DNA from: Zygotorulaspora mrakii
Taxonomy: Eukaryota > Ascomycota > Saccharomycetes > Saccharomycetales > Saccharomycetaceae
Assembly (NCBI RefSeq): GCF_013402915.1
Contig: NC_050723.1
Coordinates: forward strand, 992,001-1,056,000
Length of the DNA stretch: 64,000 nt
Direction of reading: 5' to 3'
Shown here: one piece after another, positions 1-10,500 of the stretch
How the letters are laid out: the number at the start of each line of letters is the position of its first letter
Numbering within the stretch: position 1 is the stretch's first letter
Made by a program: the position numbers and the translations under genes
The notes under the pieces: generated by a model
What the model was told of the DNA's origin: nothing
The model's input: the letters and a program-made list of their open reading frames with translations, nothing else
Databases searched by the model: none

Positions 1-347
1 CAACAGCACAGTTTCGACTATTCCGTGAAAAGAATCAAGCGTCTCACCCACAGAGTACGACTACAACTCGGTCTCCACTTCAATCAGACCACCGAATTCA
101 TCTTGGATACCCTCCCGTGGTCTTCTCCTGGTATGCCTTCTTCTGATGCCTCATACTATATCGCTCGGTGTGTCATATCGTTACATCATATCGTTGTATC
201 GTATTTCAACGTTCAAAATCCCATTCGCTTCCAACTGGCTCATTTCTTGGTGTCCTCGATCCTAACCACGTTGCTTACGCTGTCTACGCCGTCCGTACTG
301 TCCACAATGTTCACGCTGCTCCTCCTATATGTGCTTTCTCAACATAC
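1..347 (-). other. RPL35: RPL35 intron, 5' part, truncated by window edge
   Basis: The donor GTATGT lies at 342-347 on the minus strand. The S. cerevisiae RPL35 introns are several hundred bases long, so an intron running past the window edge is expected. No branch-point consensus, acceptor followed by L35 coding sequence, or C/D snoRNA box pair is visible here. A 121-codon plus-strand reading frame crosses this region, but it is low-complexity, resembles no family I know, and is treated as chance. Confidence 0.65.
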
Positions 348-350
348 CAT
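348..350 (-). CDS. RPL35: Ribosomal protein L35 (eL29/uL29 family), first exon only (start codon), rest outside window
   Basis: On the minus strand an ATG is followed at once by a canonical yeast donor, GTATGT (342-347). In S. cerevisiae both RPL35 genes are split directly after the start codon, so exon 1 is just ATG, and RPL35A/B lie next to ARF1/ARF2 in this same orientation. Two Rap1-type sites lie about 300-350 bases upstream, as expected for a ribosomal protein gene. No protein-coding exon is visible to the left, and no TACTAAC branch site is seen down to base 1, so exon 2 must lie outside the window. The product would be a component of the large ribosomal subunit near the exit tunnel. 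The identity is inferred from synteny, donor and promoter, not from protein sequence. Confidence 0.72.
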
Positions 351-1182
351 TTCGATTAATCTGTCTTACTTTACCTTATCTTTGAGGTGACAGACACAAC
401 ACTGGACTTCAAATTATATTTCAATAATACTACCAATCACCAACAATTACACGCATTCACTATCCTCAGCAGCCCCCATCCCATCGTTCTTGGTTGGAAA
501 ATTGGCATGTCGCTGCAGTCGTGCACTGAGATCCTAACCGATCCTCTGTCTGTGAAGCTTTGCGACATTTCGCCCTGCCATGCAGAAAGATGGAAAAAAA
601 GAATTTTTCATTTTTTTAAAACGCATTGAGGCAGCCTTGGAGTGGTGTTTGGGTGGTATGAAATATCCAAAAAACAGACAATATATAGCGCGGTGTATGG
701 ATGCATGTGAGGCAGTCACATCTTTTGCCATTTGTCTATTCTTTCAAGTTTTGATGCCAACCGAATTGTGCCAATGAATCTTTTCAGGAGAACTGGGCCA
801 TGTTCGATCGTACCTGGAAACTGCGGTGCTGGGAGACTACACCGATACGTTACAATTCTGTCGCAAGTTCAGCAACATAGCGCATCGCAGTGTGCTGCCT
901 TTCTACTGTACGTCACCCGGACAAGCTGTAGCACCGTACTAGGCAGTGTAAGTCGTTTCTGTAGTTATACATTGTTGATATTGTTCTTTTACTGATACTG
1001 ACACTGTATGATACTATAAGACAAAATAATATAATAAAGATGATACTTGAAATCACTGTATATTTAAAATTTTTACCGAATCGCTGACTCGTCAAGTTTT
1101 TCCTCTCACTCTCTTTTTCTTCCTTCTTTCTCCAGTCTTCTGCATATGGCTTTTGCACCACGGTGGGAAAAGATTAGAGAAT
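351..1182. other. Intergenic: RPL35 promoter and ARF 3' flank
   Basis: Apart from the Rap1-type pair, the T-rich element around 590-620 and an AT-rich stretch downstream of ARF (about 1000-1080), nothing is recognised. Short reading frames on both strands have no family resemblance. Confidence 0.5.
646..703 (-). promoter_or_regulatory. Tandem Rap1-type sites of the RPL35 promoter
   Basis: Read on the minus strand, 694-703 is CATCCATACA, an exact match to the Rap1 consensus CAYCCRTACA. Bases 646-655 read CACCCAAACA, one mismatch from it, in the same orientation. Paired same-strand Rap1 sites followed by a T-rich stretch (590-620 on this strand) are the usual design of yeast ribosomal protein promoters. 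They lie about 300-350 bases upstream of the RPL35 start codon. Confidence 0.6.
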
Positions 1183-1728
1183 CTAAGATTGATTCTTCAA
1201 ATTATTGCTTAACCATTCTAAACCTTCATACAAACCTTCACCAGAAGTTGCACATGTAGCTTGGATAAACCATGGACGGTTTCTGATCGAATGTAAACCT
1301 AGTTTTTCGGTGATCTCAGCAGCTGACATTGCTTCCGGCAAATCCAATTTATTGGCAAAGACTAACCAAACAGCGTTTCTCAATTCATCTTCATTCAACA
1401 TTCTTTGCATAACTTCTCTTGCTTCAGTGATACGCGATCTATCGTTGGAATCGACCACAAAAATAACACCTTCGGTGTTTCTGTAATAATGTCTCCACAA
1501 TGATCTGATTCTGGTTTGTCCACCCACATCCCAGACTGTGAAGGAAATGTTTTTGTATTGAACAGTCTCTACATTGAACCCAATGGTTGGAATTGTAGTA
1601 ATGACCTCACCCAGTTTCAACTTGTACAAAACAGTAGTCTTACCAGCACCATCAAGACCAACCATAAGGATACGCATCTCCTTGTTACCAAAAAGGTTGC
1701 TAAACAACTTCGACGCAAATAGACCCAT
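1183..1728 (-). CDS. ARF1: ADP-ribosylation factor (Arf1/Arf2 ancestor)
   Basis: Small GTPase of 181 residues, the full S. cerevisiae Arf length. It recruits COPI and other coats to Golgi membranes when GTP-bound. Visible features are Gly2 for myristoylation with an amphipathic N-terminal helix (2-17), P-loop GLDGAGKT (24-31), switch I with TIPTIG (45-50), DVGGQ (67-71) and a guanine-specificity motif NKLD (126-129). Two residues differ from the usual Arf sequence: Thr72 after the switch II glutamine (usually Asp) and Leu128 in place of Gln in NKxD. Catalytic Gln71 is intact. Its neighbours are RPL35 downstream and NUS1 upstream, the S. cerevisiae YDL191-193 order. The single gene stands for both ARF1 and ARF2, so the symbol is nominal. 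Confidence 0.97.
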   Translation of the reverse strand: MGLFASKLFSNLFGNKEMRILMVGLDGAGKTTVLYKLKLGEVITTIPTIGFNVETVQYKNISFTVWDVGGQTRIRSLWRHYYRNTEGVIFVVDSNDRSRITEAREVMQRMLNEDELRNAVWLVFANKLDLPEAMSAAEITEKLGLHSIRNRPWFIQATCATSGEGLYEGLEWLSNNLKNQS

Positions 1729-2975
1729 TTTTTCTCTTTTTAAACCGTTCTTTTACAATGATAACAACTAAACAAAAAAAGATCTAGCCAGCTAATGTTC
1801 TTTCTCTATAACTATGATGCGCGGGCGTGTTAGTAGGTGAATGTATCGAAAAAATCCAGCAAGATAAATTGTGATGGGATATGACAAGAGATGCCACTTC
1901 CTTACAGGCCAGCTTGGCTCCTTGTTGCTTTCCACAACCACAACAAAGACCACCACCACTCCTATTTCCCAGAACCTCGCTCGCTGTCAACATGGAAAAA
2001 AAACCGTGTTTGAAATTTTTCGTTGCTAACGATGCTGAGGGGGGGGAGTTCTCATCAGGTGGCAAAAAGAACCAGCGGTTAGCCTGCTCCAGCAGCACGG
2101 ACAGCCCTGATAGAACACTGAGCTGGTCACGATTGTGTGCGCCATGCTGCGTTGATTGTCCAATGCCATATGTGGTCCCAATAATCGGGAAAACACTGAA
2201 AATCCAGTGCTCCCCTCATTTTCACTTTCAATCTTGAGGTGCGTTCCCGTAGAATCAATCAGGGAAACGGATCAGATAACTTACTATTAGTAGAAACGTT
2301 AGAAACTGTCGACAATCGCGTCCTAGGTACACCGTGATAGTTGTATGGTCTTGAAACACTCTTCTACACTGATAAACAAACACTTATCACTGTTGTGTGC
2401 GAAAGAGAGGAAAAGATCCAACGACGAAACTGATTCGATTCGATCCGAAAAGGCGATTACGGTCGTTTTCAACGACGCGTTTTTCATTTTTCACTTTTTC
2501 ACTTTTTCACCTGGAATTATTTTACCGAGCACTTGCGAGCCCTTATTACAAGACGAGGGCTCGCTGTGACAGTTAAGTGAGTCTTGAAATGGGTGATGGG
2601 CCCGCCGTAAGAGCCTCTTGGGGGATATCGAATTCGCAATGTCACTCTTATAATGCTCGTTACGCAGTCCGTAACGGGCCTGACGTGTTGTTTGTAGCGT
2701 GCTTGGAGCAGGTGAGCTCTTTTACAGCGCAGAGTGGCTCAAAAGATGAGCCTCTTGCTGTTCTTCCGCAGCACACAACAGCAAGACGTTCATGGCACAT
2801 GGGCTCGGAACTGTGAAATTGCTTGAATGCCTATTAGATGGTGTAACTAAATATTACGTGTATAGCAAACTCTACTTAAGCTTGAGTGATTTTAAGTCCG
2901 TGGACGGTATTGCCTTGAGCGGCTATATGCGATGAGGAAGCTGGGTCGGTTCAGAAACGGGATTGTTAGAGGGAC
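1729..2975. other. Intergenic: ARF upstream region and NUS1 3' flank
   Basis: A 1.25 kb stretch that is long for a yeast. It holds an exact PACE-like GGTGGCAAA (2058-2066), an eight-base G run (2039-2046), a TTTTTCAC-type micro-repeat (about 2480-2511) and a perfect 9-base inverted repeat (2535-2543 with 2556-2564). No tRNA B-box, no convincing reading frame and no known ncRNA signature was found. Confidence 0.5.
2535..2564. repeat. Perfect inverted repeat, 9-bp arms, 12-base loop
   Basis: The left arm GCGAGCCCT (2535-2543) and right arm AGGGCTCGC (2556-2564) are exact reverse complements around TATTACAAGACG. It is GC-rich in an otherwise AT-rich spacer between ARF and NUS1. Its function is unknown. 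A stem of this size can occur by chance a few times in a window this long. Confidence 0.75.
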
Positions 2976-3989
2976 CTATTTTCCCACATTGATTTTGCAG
3001 GTGGCGTATTTCTGTAGCCCTCTTATAAAGACGGAGTAGATGACATCGTGGTTGTCCTCCTCCCAATGGAGCTCTGTGAGTCGTATATGCCAGGGTGGAA
3101 ACCCTTGCAAATCCAGGCACGGACCGAAATACAGCAGCAAGTCTGGCTCGGGCCCTACCAGATGGACCAGCTCTTTGTCGACGAGACTCATAGTGATATC
3201 GCCAAGTTTTAGCTCTTTGGAAGCGCAAAGATCCGCCATTGTGCGCGTTAAATCAACAATGGTCTCCCTTCCATCCCTGTTGGAAAGCAGCGAAATTTCT
3301 ATGGCCACTTTATGATTTTCGGTGGAACTCGAATCTTTATCATTGAAATAGATTTTGTTTAGATGCGGAATTCGAACAGCATACTTTGGAATGTGGGATG
3401 TTCCAAAATACTTGCTCAACTTGTTGCGAATGTCCTTCCGGAAATCCTGCACGTTCTTTTTCAAGACACCATCATAATCGTACAATACTAAATGCTTTAT
3501 TCCCGCGCTTACAGTCCAACACACGATCTCGCTGCCGTCATTCATTAGCCCCTGGGAGCCACCGCCAACGTGACTCTCTGATTTCATTTCGAGTATTGCA
3601 GCAAGCCGCTTTGGTATCTTCTCTAATTTGGTTACGTCTTGTCTAATCAACTGTGGAGTATTCGACGGATTGTAGATGATGTTGAGCATTCTTATTTTCA
3701 TTTTATTCCACTCATACTGGCAATATCTATAGCATCCATAGACCAAATAGAGGGTGACCAGTAGTACCTTATAGATAGAGTATTGAATTTTACTCTTTTG
3801 CTTTTTCCAAAATGTCTTATTCTCTTCATTTCCCAAGGATTCACCAGCGTCAGATTTGCCAGAAAATAGCGAGCCTATTAAAGCTTGTAAGGCTTTAAGC
3901 TTGGAATATTTCCCTTCAGTACCATTCATGACACTGGCCTCAGGTGGTGCAGTTCTTCGCATCGCGCCCTTTGATTCAAATGTTCCCAT
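2976..3989 (-). CDS. NUS1: Dehydrodolichyl diphosphate synthase subunit Nus1
   Basis: 337 residues; S. cerevisiae Nus1 is about 375. It is the non-catalytic partner of the cis-prenyltransferase Rer2/Srt1 in the ER, making the polyprenyl chain for dolichol and so for protein glycosylation. Visible features are a variable charged N-terminus, one membrane segment (about 72-90), and a cis-prenyltransferase-like domain with the conserved stretch ISLLSNRDGRETIVDL, then PEPDLLLYFG and LQGFPPWHIRLTE. It ends in the NVGK tail, the fungal form of the C-terminal x-x-G motif needed for activity of the heteromer. It sits between ARF and the glucose sensor exactly as YDL192-194. The start ATG gives a plausible cytosolic N-terminus; a shorter start at Met10 is possible. 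Confidence 0.95.
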   Translation of the reverse strand: MGTFESKGAMRRTAPPEASVMNGTEGKYSKLKALQALIGSLFSGKSDAGESLGNEENKTFWKKQKSKIQYSIYKVLLVTLYLVYGCYRYCQYEWNKMKIRMLNIIYNPSNTPQLIRQDVTKLEKIPKRLAAILEMKSESHVGGGSQGLMNDGSEIVCWTVSAGIKHLVLYDYDGVLKKNVQDFRKDIRNKLSKYFGTSHIPKYAVRIPHLNKIYFNDKDSSSTENHKVAIEISLLSNRDGRETIVDLTRTMADLCASKELKLGDITMSLVDKELVHLVGPEPDLLLYFGPCLDLQGFPPWHIRLTELHWEEDNHDVIYSVFIRGLQKYATCKINVGK

Positions 3990-4317
3990 CTCTGCGTGCG
4001 AGCGTACTCACTCCTTGACAAGCTCTGTTCTACAGAATTGCGTCGGTCTTAACGTCCCGACTTCAGCTGAATATAAATGTTTGGTCCACTCGCTTGGTTT
4101 TATTCTTTACAGCCTTGTTTCATGAAGTGCTAGTGCCTCATTTACGGTACCCGCCAATATTGAAACAAGACACACATAGGAAAACTCGTTGCTAATGATT
4201 GAATACATGCAATTATCAGTTCGTAGTTCTCAGGTACAAACTATTAGCATCATATTAATTATTCATTATATAATGGCTATTTTGTATTCAGGCACTGTGA
4301 GAGTCTGAAAGATTAAA
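3990..4317. other. Intergenic: NUS1 promoter and glucose-sensor 3' flank
   Basis: 328 bases between the NUS1 start and the stop of the glucose sensor gene, both on the minus strand. AT-rich near 4250-4310. No specific motif was recognised. Confidence 0.5.
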
Positions 4318-6624
4318 TTATTTAAGATTACTTGAGTTCGTTCGACTGTCCATCAAATGGGCCATGTACTCGTTTATACTGGCCCTATGTTTAGCATCTC
4401 CAGCACCTCTATGCGAAAAGGTCCTGCCTTCTGCATCTCCTTCAAAATTATCTTCATCACTTGAATCACTTGGAATTGATGGGGGTCCCCTTGTATACGT
4501 ATTGAGCTCCAGCCCATTGCCAAGGTCAACACAGTTCGGAGTAAATTCATCATACCCCGTCTCTGAACAGGTTGCCTGTTGATTACCGCTGAGTCCTTGA
4601 GTCCGTCCATCTGCTGTATTATCATTTTCAATACTATTGCTGTTGTTGTTATCATTATTTTTATTATCATTATCATTATCGTCGCTAGTTTCATAACTAG
4701 TATTCATGCTAGTAGCATTGTTGCTTCTACTGTCTACTTTTTGTTTTTCAGAAGAAAAATTTGTTTGGGCCCCATCAAAGTGAAGATTACTTACTGTAAC
4801 GTTGGTGACACTTTGGTTGGTAGTTGTCGTCATCTGTACATCATCACTGTGTTCAGTTTCTATCTTATCCGCCGTGTTCAAGAATTTATTTATAGACTGC
4901 TGCCTGATTCTCTTATTCCATTCACCAGACTGCATACTATTAGGTGACCTGTTGTACAGTTCATCAATCTCTTCCAACGTTAGTCCTCTTGTCTCATATA
5001 TCGTGAAATACACCACAGCAACACCAAGTGCATTCAAGCTACCCCAAATAAAAAAAATTTTGGTTCCTATTGATGAAGTATGAGAGCCTGTATCAACAAT
5101 GTAAGGCGTGATCAACGCACAGATGAAGTTAATTAACCAATTTGAAGCAGCGCATATTGCTGTACACTTTGATCTGATCCCCAATGGATATAGTTCAGCT
5201 GATATGACCCACACTACTCCTCCCCAGGTCGCGGAGAAAGAAGCAATAAACAGGCATATAAATGCTATCATAACTTTATTGGCTATCACGGAGTTTGTTG
5301 AGCAACCAACAATGGCGATGATAAAATTAGATGCGGTCATTAGAATTCCCCCGATGAGAAGTACTTTACGCCTACCTATAGTTTCCACGAGAAATAAGCC
5401 GGGAATATTAAAAGCAACATTCACCGCATAAGTGATAAAGGAAACCATGTAGCTGTTCGTTACACCAGTTCGGCTGAAAAAATTGACACCATAGTAAAAA
5501 ATGAAATTGATGCCAGAAAACTGCTGACACGCTTGAATTGCAATGCCAGAAAGCATTCGTAAAGTTTGCTTCGTTCTGCTTGGACTTGACCGGAAGCAAT
5601 CTAATAGATTTGAGGAACCAAATGAGGCCTCGTAATCATACGTAGCCTTGATTTCTACCAGTTCTTCTAACAATCCAGCGTCCGTTATAGGCACTCCTCT
5701 CAAAAAGGACAGCGATTCAGCAGCCTTATCTAACTGGTCTTTTAAAACATAAAAACGTGGACTTTCTGGTAAGAAAAACATTCCTATTGCCAAAACTGCG
5801 GCCCAAACATATTGCAGACCTATAGGGATCCTATATGAAGATGCAGAATTTCTATTGTGTGTTCCCTGGGATACGGCACTGGATACTAGCAGTCCCCATG
5901 TTATTGCCCACTGATAAGTAGAAATAATTGCTCCTCTCAATAGTTTATGCGAGGCTTCACCTTGATAAAGTGGAACGACGGCCGATATTAAACCAATACC
6001 AATTCCAGATACTACCCTACCTGCAATTAAAAGGCCCACATTATTGGCTGCTACTTGTAAAGAGTTTCCGATGCAGAATATAATAGTAGTGCTAAACATA
6101 ATAGTAATTTTTCTGCCATAAGAATCAGAAAGTAAGGGTGCTGATAAAGCACCGAAAAAAGTTCCCAGTGACAAAAAGGAAACTAAAATTGACATTTCTT
6201 TAGCAGTGAACTCAACCCTATTTGGAGCCAAATTTGACTTGACATATTTCATATCTGTGATGCTATTGATTAAGCCCGTATCGTAACCGAATAAAAAACC
6301 TCCCACGGCGACGAAAACACCTACAAATATAGTCATCGCATTCGATTGCGGCAATGGTGGTTTCGAGAATACCAAAGACTCATTATCCATATCTGATAGT
6401 TCATATGTTTCTGAATGATTATAGTTCGCTACTGATACATTCTCAGATTCTGTCATGGTGTCTTCGTTATGGGAGTGAGTGCTATTCGCCTCCGTTGCAT
6501 TAGAACTACCCGGAGATGAAGGTCGCAGTGAAGTCCGTTTGGCAAGTTTATTAATTGCCCTTCTCAAAGACCCCTTTCTTGATGTGTGTAGCACTTTCTC
6601 GACACAATTTATTGTCTTGGCCAT
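4318..6624 (-). CDS. RGT2: Glucose sensor of the hexose transporter family (Snf3/Rgt2 ancestor)
   Basis: 768 residues; S. cerevisiae Rgt2 is 763 and Snf3 884. Transporter-like plasma membrane receptor that reports extracellular glucose to the Yck/Mth1/Std1/Rgt1 pathway and induces HXT genes. After a 95-residue hydrophilic N-terminus come twelve membrane segments (about 97-545) with sugar-transporter signatures: [37 protein letters not shown] and [11 protein letters not shown]. The KLLRGAI stretch carries the arginine whose change to lysine locks S. cerevisiae sensors on. A long cytosolic tail of about 220 residues, rich in Asn and Asp, holds one copy of the sensor tail motif near 700-723 (core [17 protein letters not shown]). 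S. cerevisiae Snf3 has two copies and Rgt2 one. It is a single gene here, so either symbol could apply. Confidence 0.95.
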   Translation of the reverse strand: MAKTINCVEKVLHTSRKGSLRRAINKLAKRTSLRPSSPGSSNATEANSTHSHNEDTMTESENVSVANYNHSETYELSDMDNESLVFSKPPLPQSNAMTIFVGVFVAVGGFLFGYDTGLINSITDMKYVKSNLAPNRVEFTAKEMSILVSFLSLGTFFGALSAPLLSDSYGRKITIMFSTTIIFCIGNSLQVAANNVGLLIAGRVVSGIGIGLISAVVPLYQGEASHKLLRGAIISTYQWAITWGLLVSSAVSQGTHNRNSASSYRIPIGLQYVWAAVLAIGMFFLPESPRFYVLKDQLDKAAESLSFLRGVPITDAGLLEELVEIKATYDYEASFGSSNLLDCFRSSPSRTKQTLRMLSGIAIQACQQFSGINFIFYYGVNFFSRTGVTNSYMVSFITYAVNVAFNIPGLFLVETIGRRKVLLIGGILMTASNFIIAIVGCSTNSVIANKVMIAFICLFIASFSATWGGVVWVISAELYPLGIRSKCTAICAASNWLINFICALITPYIVDTGSHTSSIGTKIFFIWGSLNALGVAVVYFTIYETRGLTLEEIDELYNRSPNSMQSGEWNKRIRQQSINKFLNTADKIETEHSDDVQMTTTTNQSVTNVTVSNLHFDGAQTNFSSEKQKVDSRSNNATSMNTSYETSDDNDNDNKNNDNNNSNSIENDNTADGRTQGLSGNQQATCSETGYDEFTPNCVDLGNGLELNTYTRGPPSIPSDSSDEDNFEGDAEGRTFSHRGAGDAKHRASINEYMAHLMDSRTNSSNLK

Positions 6625-7568
6625 TTTGTATGTATTTTAGATTTTAAAGATTTTTCCAGGTTTCATAACACAGACGCAAATTAAGATAGATCAACAGTGA
6701 ATGAATTGTCACTAATACTGCTCACTAGTGGCTAATAAAAGGATGTGTGATCTGAGGAGTAAGCTGTCTTACTTTATGGAGTTGTTAACTCTATTACACT
6801 CGCTACCACCCACTTTTTTGTCTTATTTCATCCCGCATACAAGAAGGGAAGAAATGAAAACTAAAATAACGGCTGATTCTTTTTGAAATGAACATGACAA
6901 AAAGAATCTTCAATAAACAACTGAAATGGATATGATGAACCTATAATGTTTTTTGAAGGGAACAGTGCATCGTAGGACTATCCTGCTTCACAATTGAAAA
7001 ATAGTATTGGCAACAGGAAACAATCTTTGAGCCTATATACCAAAATGCCTCTGTGGACGCCTTTTCAGTTTACATGTCAATGTTCTCCAGCTATATGCAA
7101 GAGCCTGCCAACGTATAGTTCAAGGGCTTCCATCGAGTTATTTTTTGTCCTATACTTCTACTGTTTCTCATTTCCGACCCAGCAGCATAATTAATGTAAT
7201 CATCGCGGTAATTGATTGTATTCTTCCATATCACCGCATCAATTTCTCTTCAATGGCACTGCTTAGATAGTTATATGCATGACAGCCTCGAGAGCTTATA
7301 TTGGAAGCAATTCCGCATTTTGAGGTATCTTAGATCCAAGCTTCGCTAGATAGCCTAGAGTTCAAATAATAAACCTGATAAAAAATTTAGGAAGTCAGAT
7401 AAAATAATAATCAGTTATTCTTTGTAAGTTTACTTCAAGTGGGGGCAAATTGATTAACAATCCTGTCAATATATGGTTATACGGAGCCAACGCATCACAA
7501 TTTAATTGTAGTATTTCTGTTTGCCTGAATTAAGTTACAAAATTCTAAATTTATTTAAGGCGTGCTAT
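6625..7568. other. Intergenic: glucose-sensor promoter and SEC31 3' flank
   Basis: 944 bases without a gene. I see AT-rich sequence and a few short reading frames without family resemblance. No exact Rgt1 or strong Mig1 site stands out; a GGGGG run at 7441-7445 is too isolated to call. Confidence 0.5.
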
Positions 7569-10500
7569 TCAAGTTGATGTTGCCTCGGCAATACCTATCA
7601 GCCTTTTTACGCCGGTGAGCCAATTGCCAGCTTCTTGGGCGTAATTTGTGGCGATATCGACATGGACTTGCATGGCCTCCGAGTACTTGTTGTCTTTTAG
7701 CAGCTCAACTATGCGTTTCAGTTTCTCAATTGTAGGCTGAGTTAACAAGTCTTGTCTTTCTAAATGGTGAAACAAAATGTTCAATCTTTTGTTACAGTCC
7801 TTCAATTGTTTTGTATACTCTTTCGGAATTAAAGGTGTTACACGGGCCAGCTCCTCTTTTAAAAAGTCAACGATAGGTTGCTGATCCTCGGGAACGCCTG
7901 AGCGTGAACTTGCAGATTTCGAAACCTGTGGATCAGTGCTCGAGGTTAATTTTGCAGCAGTTGCTACTGGAGAAGTCAAGGAAGTTGCTAAAGACACATT
8001 ATTATTGCCATTTGATTGCGTTGACGCCATAGAGCCATCAGGAGACTTTTGCACGGATTCTAATAAGGTGCTTGCGTTTTGAACACTCGTTATATTGTGA
8101 TTTTTCTTTTTCACATTAGTAGGTGGAGGCCTGGAAGCTGCGACGGGTGGTGCCGAAGCAGATCCATTTGTGAAAGAGCTCATAGGAGATGACATTTGGC
8201 CAGCTACAATTGGTGGCTGCTGAGGAGGTGCATAAGGGCTACTTTGACGAGACGGTAAAGAAGCGGCGACCGGTGGAGCGTAAGCATTGGCGGGGGGTGC
8301 AGCTTTATTGCTCGTTACAGGAGGAGCGTAAGGGTTTGCATTAGCCATTGTACCATTGGGTTGAGGTGCTGGCTCGTAACTCATTGTTGGATTTGGTGCG
8401 ATGGATGAGGCTACTGCAGGTTGAGGCGCATATGGGCTTGAAGCTGGAATTTTAGGAGAATTTGAGACCAAAGACGCGTTAGATGAAACAGAAGTCTTTC
8501 TACTGCCTTTTATAGGTGGTGGAAGTTGAGAAACCAGCGAAGGTAACCTGGACGACGACTTAGAGAGCGGTGGCGGAGGCACGGTCAATCCGCTTGCTGA
8601 AGTGCCACTGATTCCAGGCGTTGAAGTTTGCCTCGTAATACTTGCCGGAGCAATATTCCCGGCTTTGGCACGTTGTGGTCTTTCCTTGACGTCCAACGGT
8701 AAATCGTTCCAACCATCGTTGGCCTTCTTATTCAACGAAGGGGTTTGACCTGACGCTACGGAGCTTGGTGGTGCTATCCCAGATCCAGAAAACTGTTCGC
8801 TATAGTTTGGAGCGGATATAAAATTTGGCACCGGTTTGGAGCTCAAAGGAGCGAATGCGTTCATTCCGGTTAAAGTATACGCATTTGGCTGGACAGCTAT
8901 AGGCTTAGGACCTGTGTTCAGCGATGGAGAAGTAACCGATGGAGCATATTTCGAAGCAATAGCATTTGGGACAACCGGAAATCCATGAACGTTCGGCTGA
9001 GGAGTAAAGCTATCTACAGGGGGAGCTGGTGAGACGCGATTTTGCTGAGTTACAAAAGGCGCTGCCTGAATTTGATTGCCATTTATGAATGAACCACCTG
9101 AAGGTCCCCCTGCTCTATATATACCTTGCTGCGCTGCCAAGGGTATTGAATTACTAGTGACTGCACCGTAAGCAGCCTTTGAGGTATGTGCCTTCGAAGT
9201 GCTCTTTTTTGCCTTACCTAGCGCCAAAAGGACACGCTCATTTTCCATTTTGACCTCATTGTTTGTTTCTGGAAGAGTTTCTAAAATAGCATGTGCCAGG
9301 TCGAAATTTCCACCTGCCGAGGCTAGATTGACATACTCCAAAAACTTTGAAATCAAATCTGCGTTTGTGATAACTTTGTTATCACCAACAAAGTTACTGA
9401 AAACAGTGAATCTTTCCACAAACTCAGAGAGACACTCTGAGTGTGCTTCATACAAGGAAGACTTTTCCTTTTGCAACTTCTGTTCTAACGAGTAGAATTC
9501 TTTCAGCCAGAGGGCGGCCACCTTATCCAAGGAGTCTGCCGCTAGATAAAGAACTAAGGCATCCTGTCTTTCCTCTGATTCGAGTAGTTTATCGGCCAAC
9601 GCAGACAATTGTTTGTTCTTTTCCGTTATGTCTGTAGCGTAAAAGTTGTTAATGGCTCTGGCAGCATATTTCCACTGAGAAACATCCAGATTCTCTACCA
9701 AATCAATTGAATTTTTTTGTGAAATAGAATGCAGAAATCTTGACAAAGTTGAATCCTTGCCGTATTTCGAGAAATATGCATTTTTTACGGAGTCTTTCAG
9801 TGCCTTATCATTAGAATCCAAGGAAATGATCAGTGCCTCTAAAAGGCGATCAGCACCAAGCGAAGCTGCCACGGCAGCTTTGGGATTCCCAGATACTAAA
9901 TACTTGGCTATTTCAATCTCCGACTCATTGGATAAGCTAAATTTTCCCGTGGGCTCAAACTTACCCTCGATGTTCGCAAAGAAATTTTCCCCATCATCTC
10001 GATCAGTCTCCGTATCAGATTCTTCTTCGTCAAAAGCAAAAGACTCCTTCAAAAATTCCGATTTGCCATCCATTGAGAGTTTTTCAAGTAAGTTCCAGTC
10101 CTCTTCATTAGTTTCATCAATTGTTTTAGCCAATCTTCTATTGATCAAGGGGTTGAAGTCGTGAGACTTAAGTGCTTCATCTAACAATGCATTGTCCTCA
10201 AGACCAGGAAGTTTTGGTTTGGTTATCGAGACCCCTAGTCCATTTGCAGTTATGCAAACAAGTTTTCCACCAAATGCCCAATGTGCAGCGGGTGACTTAT
10301 TTTCGTACCAGGATGGAGCCTGCATACGTAACACAGTTGGCTTTACATCAGATTCTTCTTGGGACACATGATTCCAAAAGTCTGTCTCTGATTCCTGTTG
10401 CTTCGTGACAGATTGCTCTTGATCCAAGGTGGTTACTAGATTTTGTAACGTCTGAACCTGTATCTTATTGTCGAAAGAAGCAGAAGCGAATAAATCAGGT

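Noticed and set aside
25..390. 121-codon plus-strand frame at the left edge
   Set aside because: It crosses the RPL35 start codon and intron on the other strand, is rich in Leu/Ser/Thr from CT-rich DNA and resembles no known protein.
7440..7450. GGGGG run as Mig1 site for the glucose sensor gene
   Set aside because: It is about 815 bases from the start and adjacent to the SEC31 3' end, and lacks the clear AT-rich flank in the right orientation.
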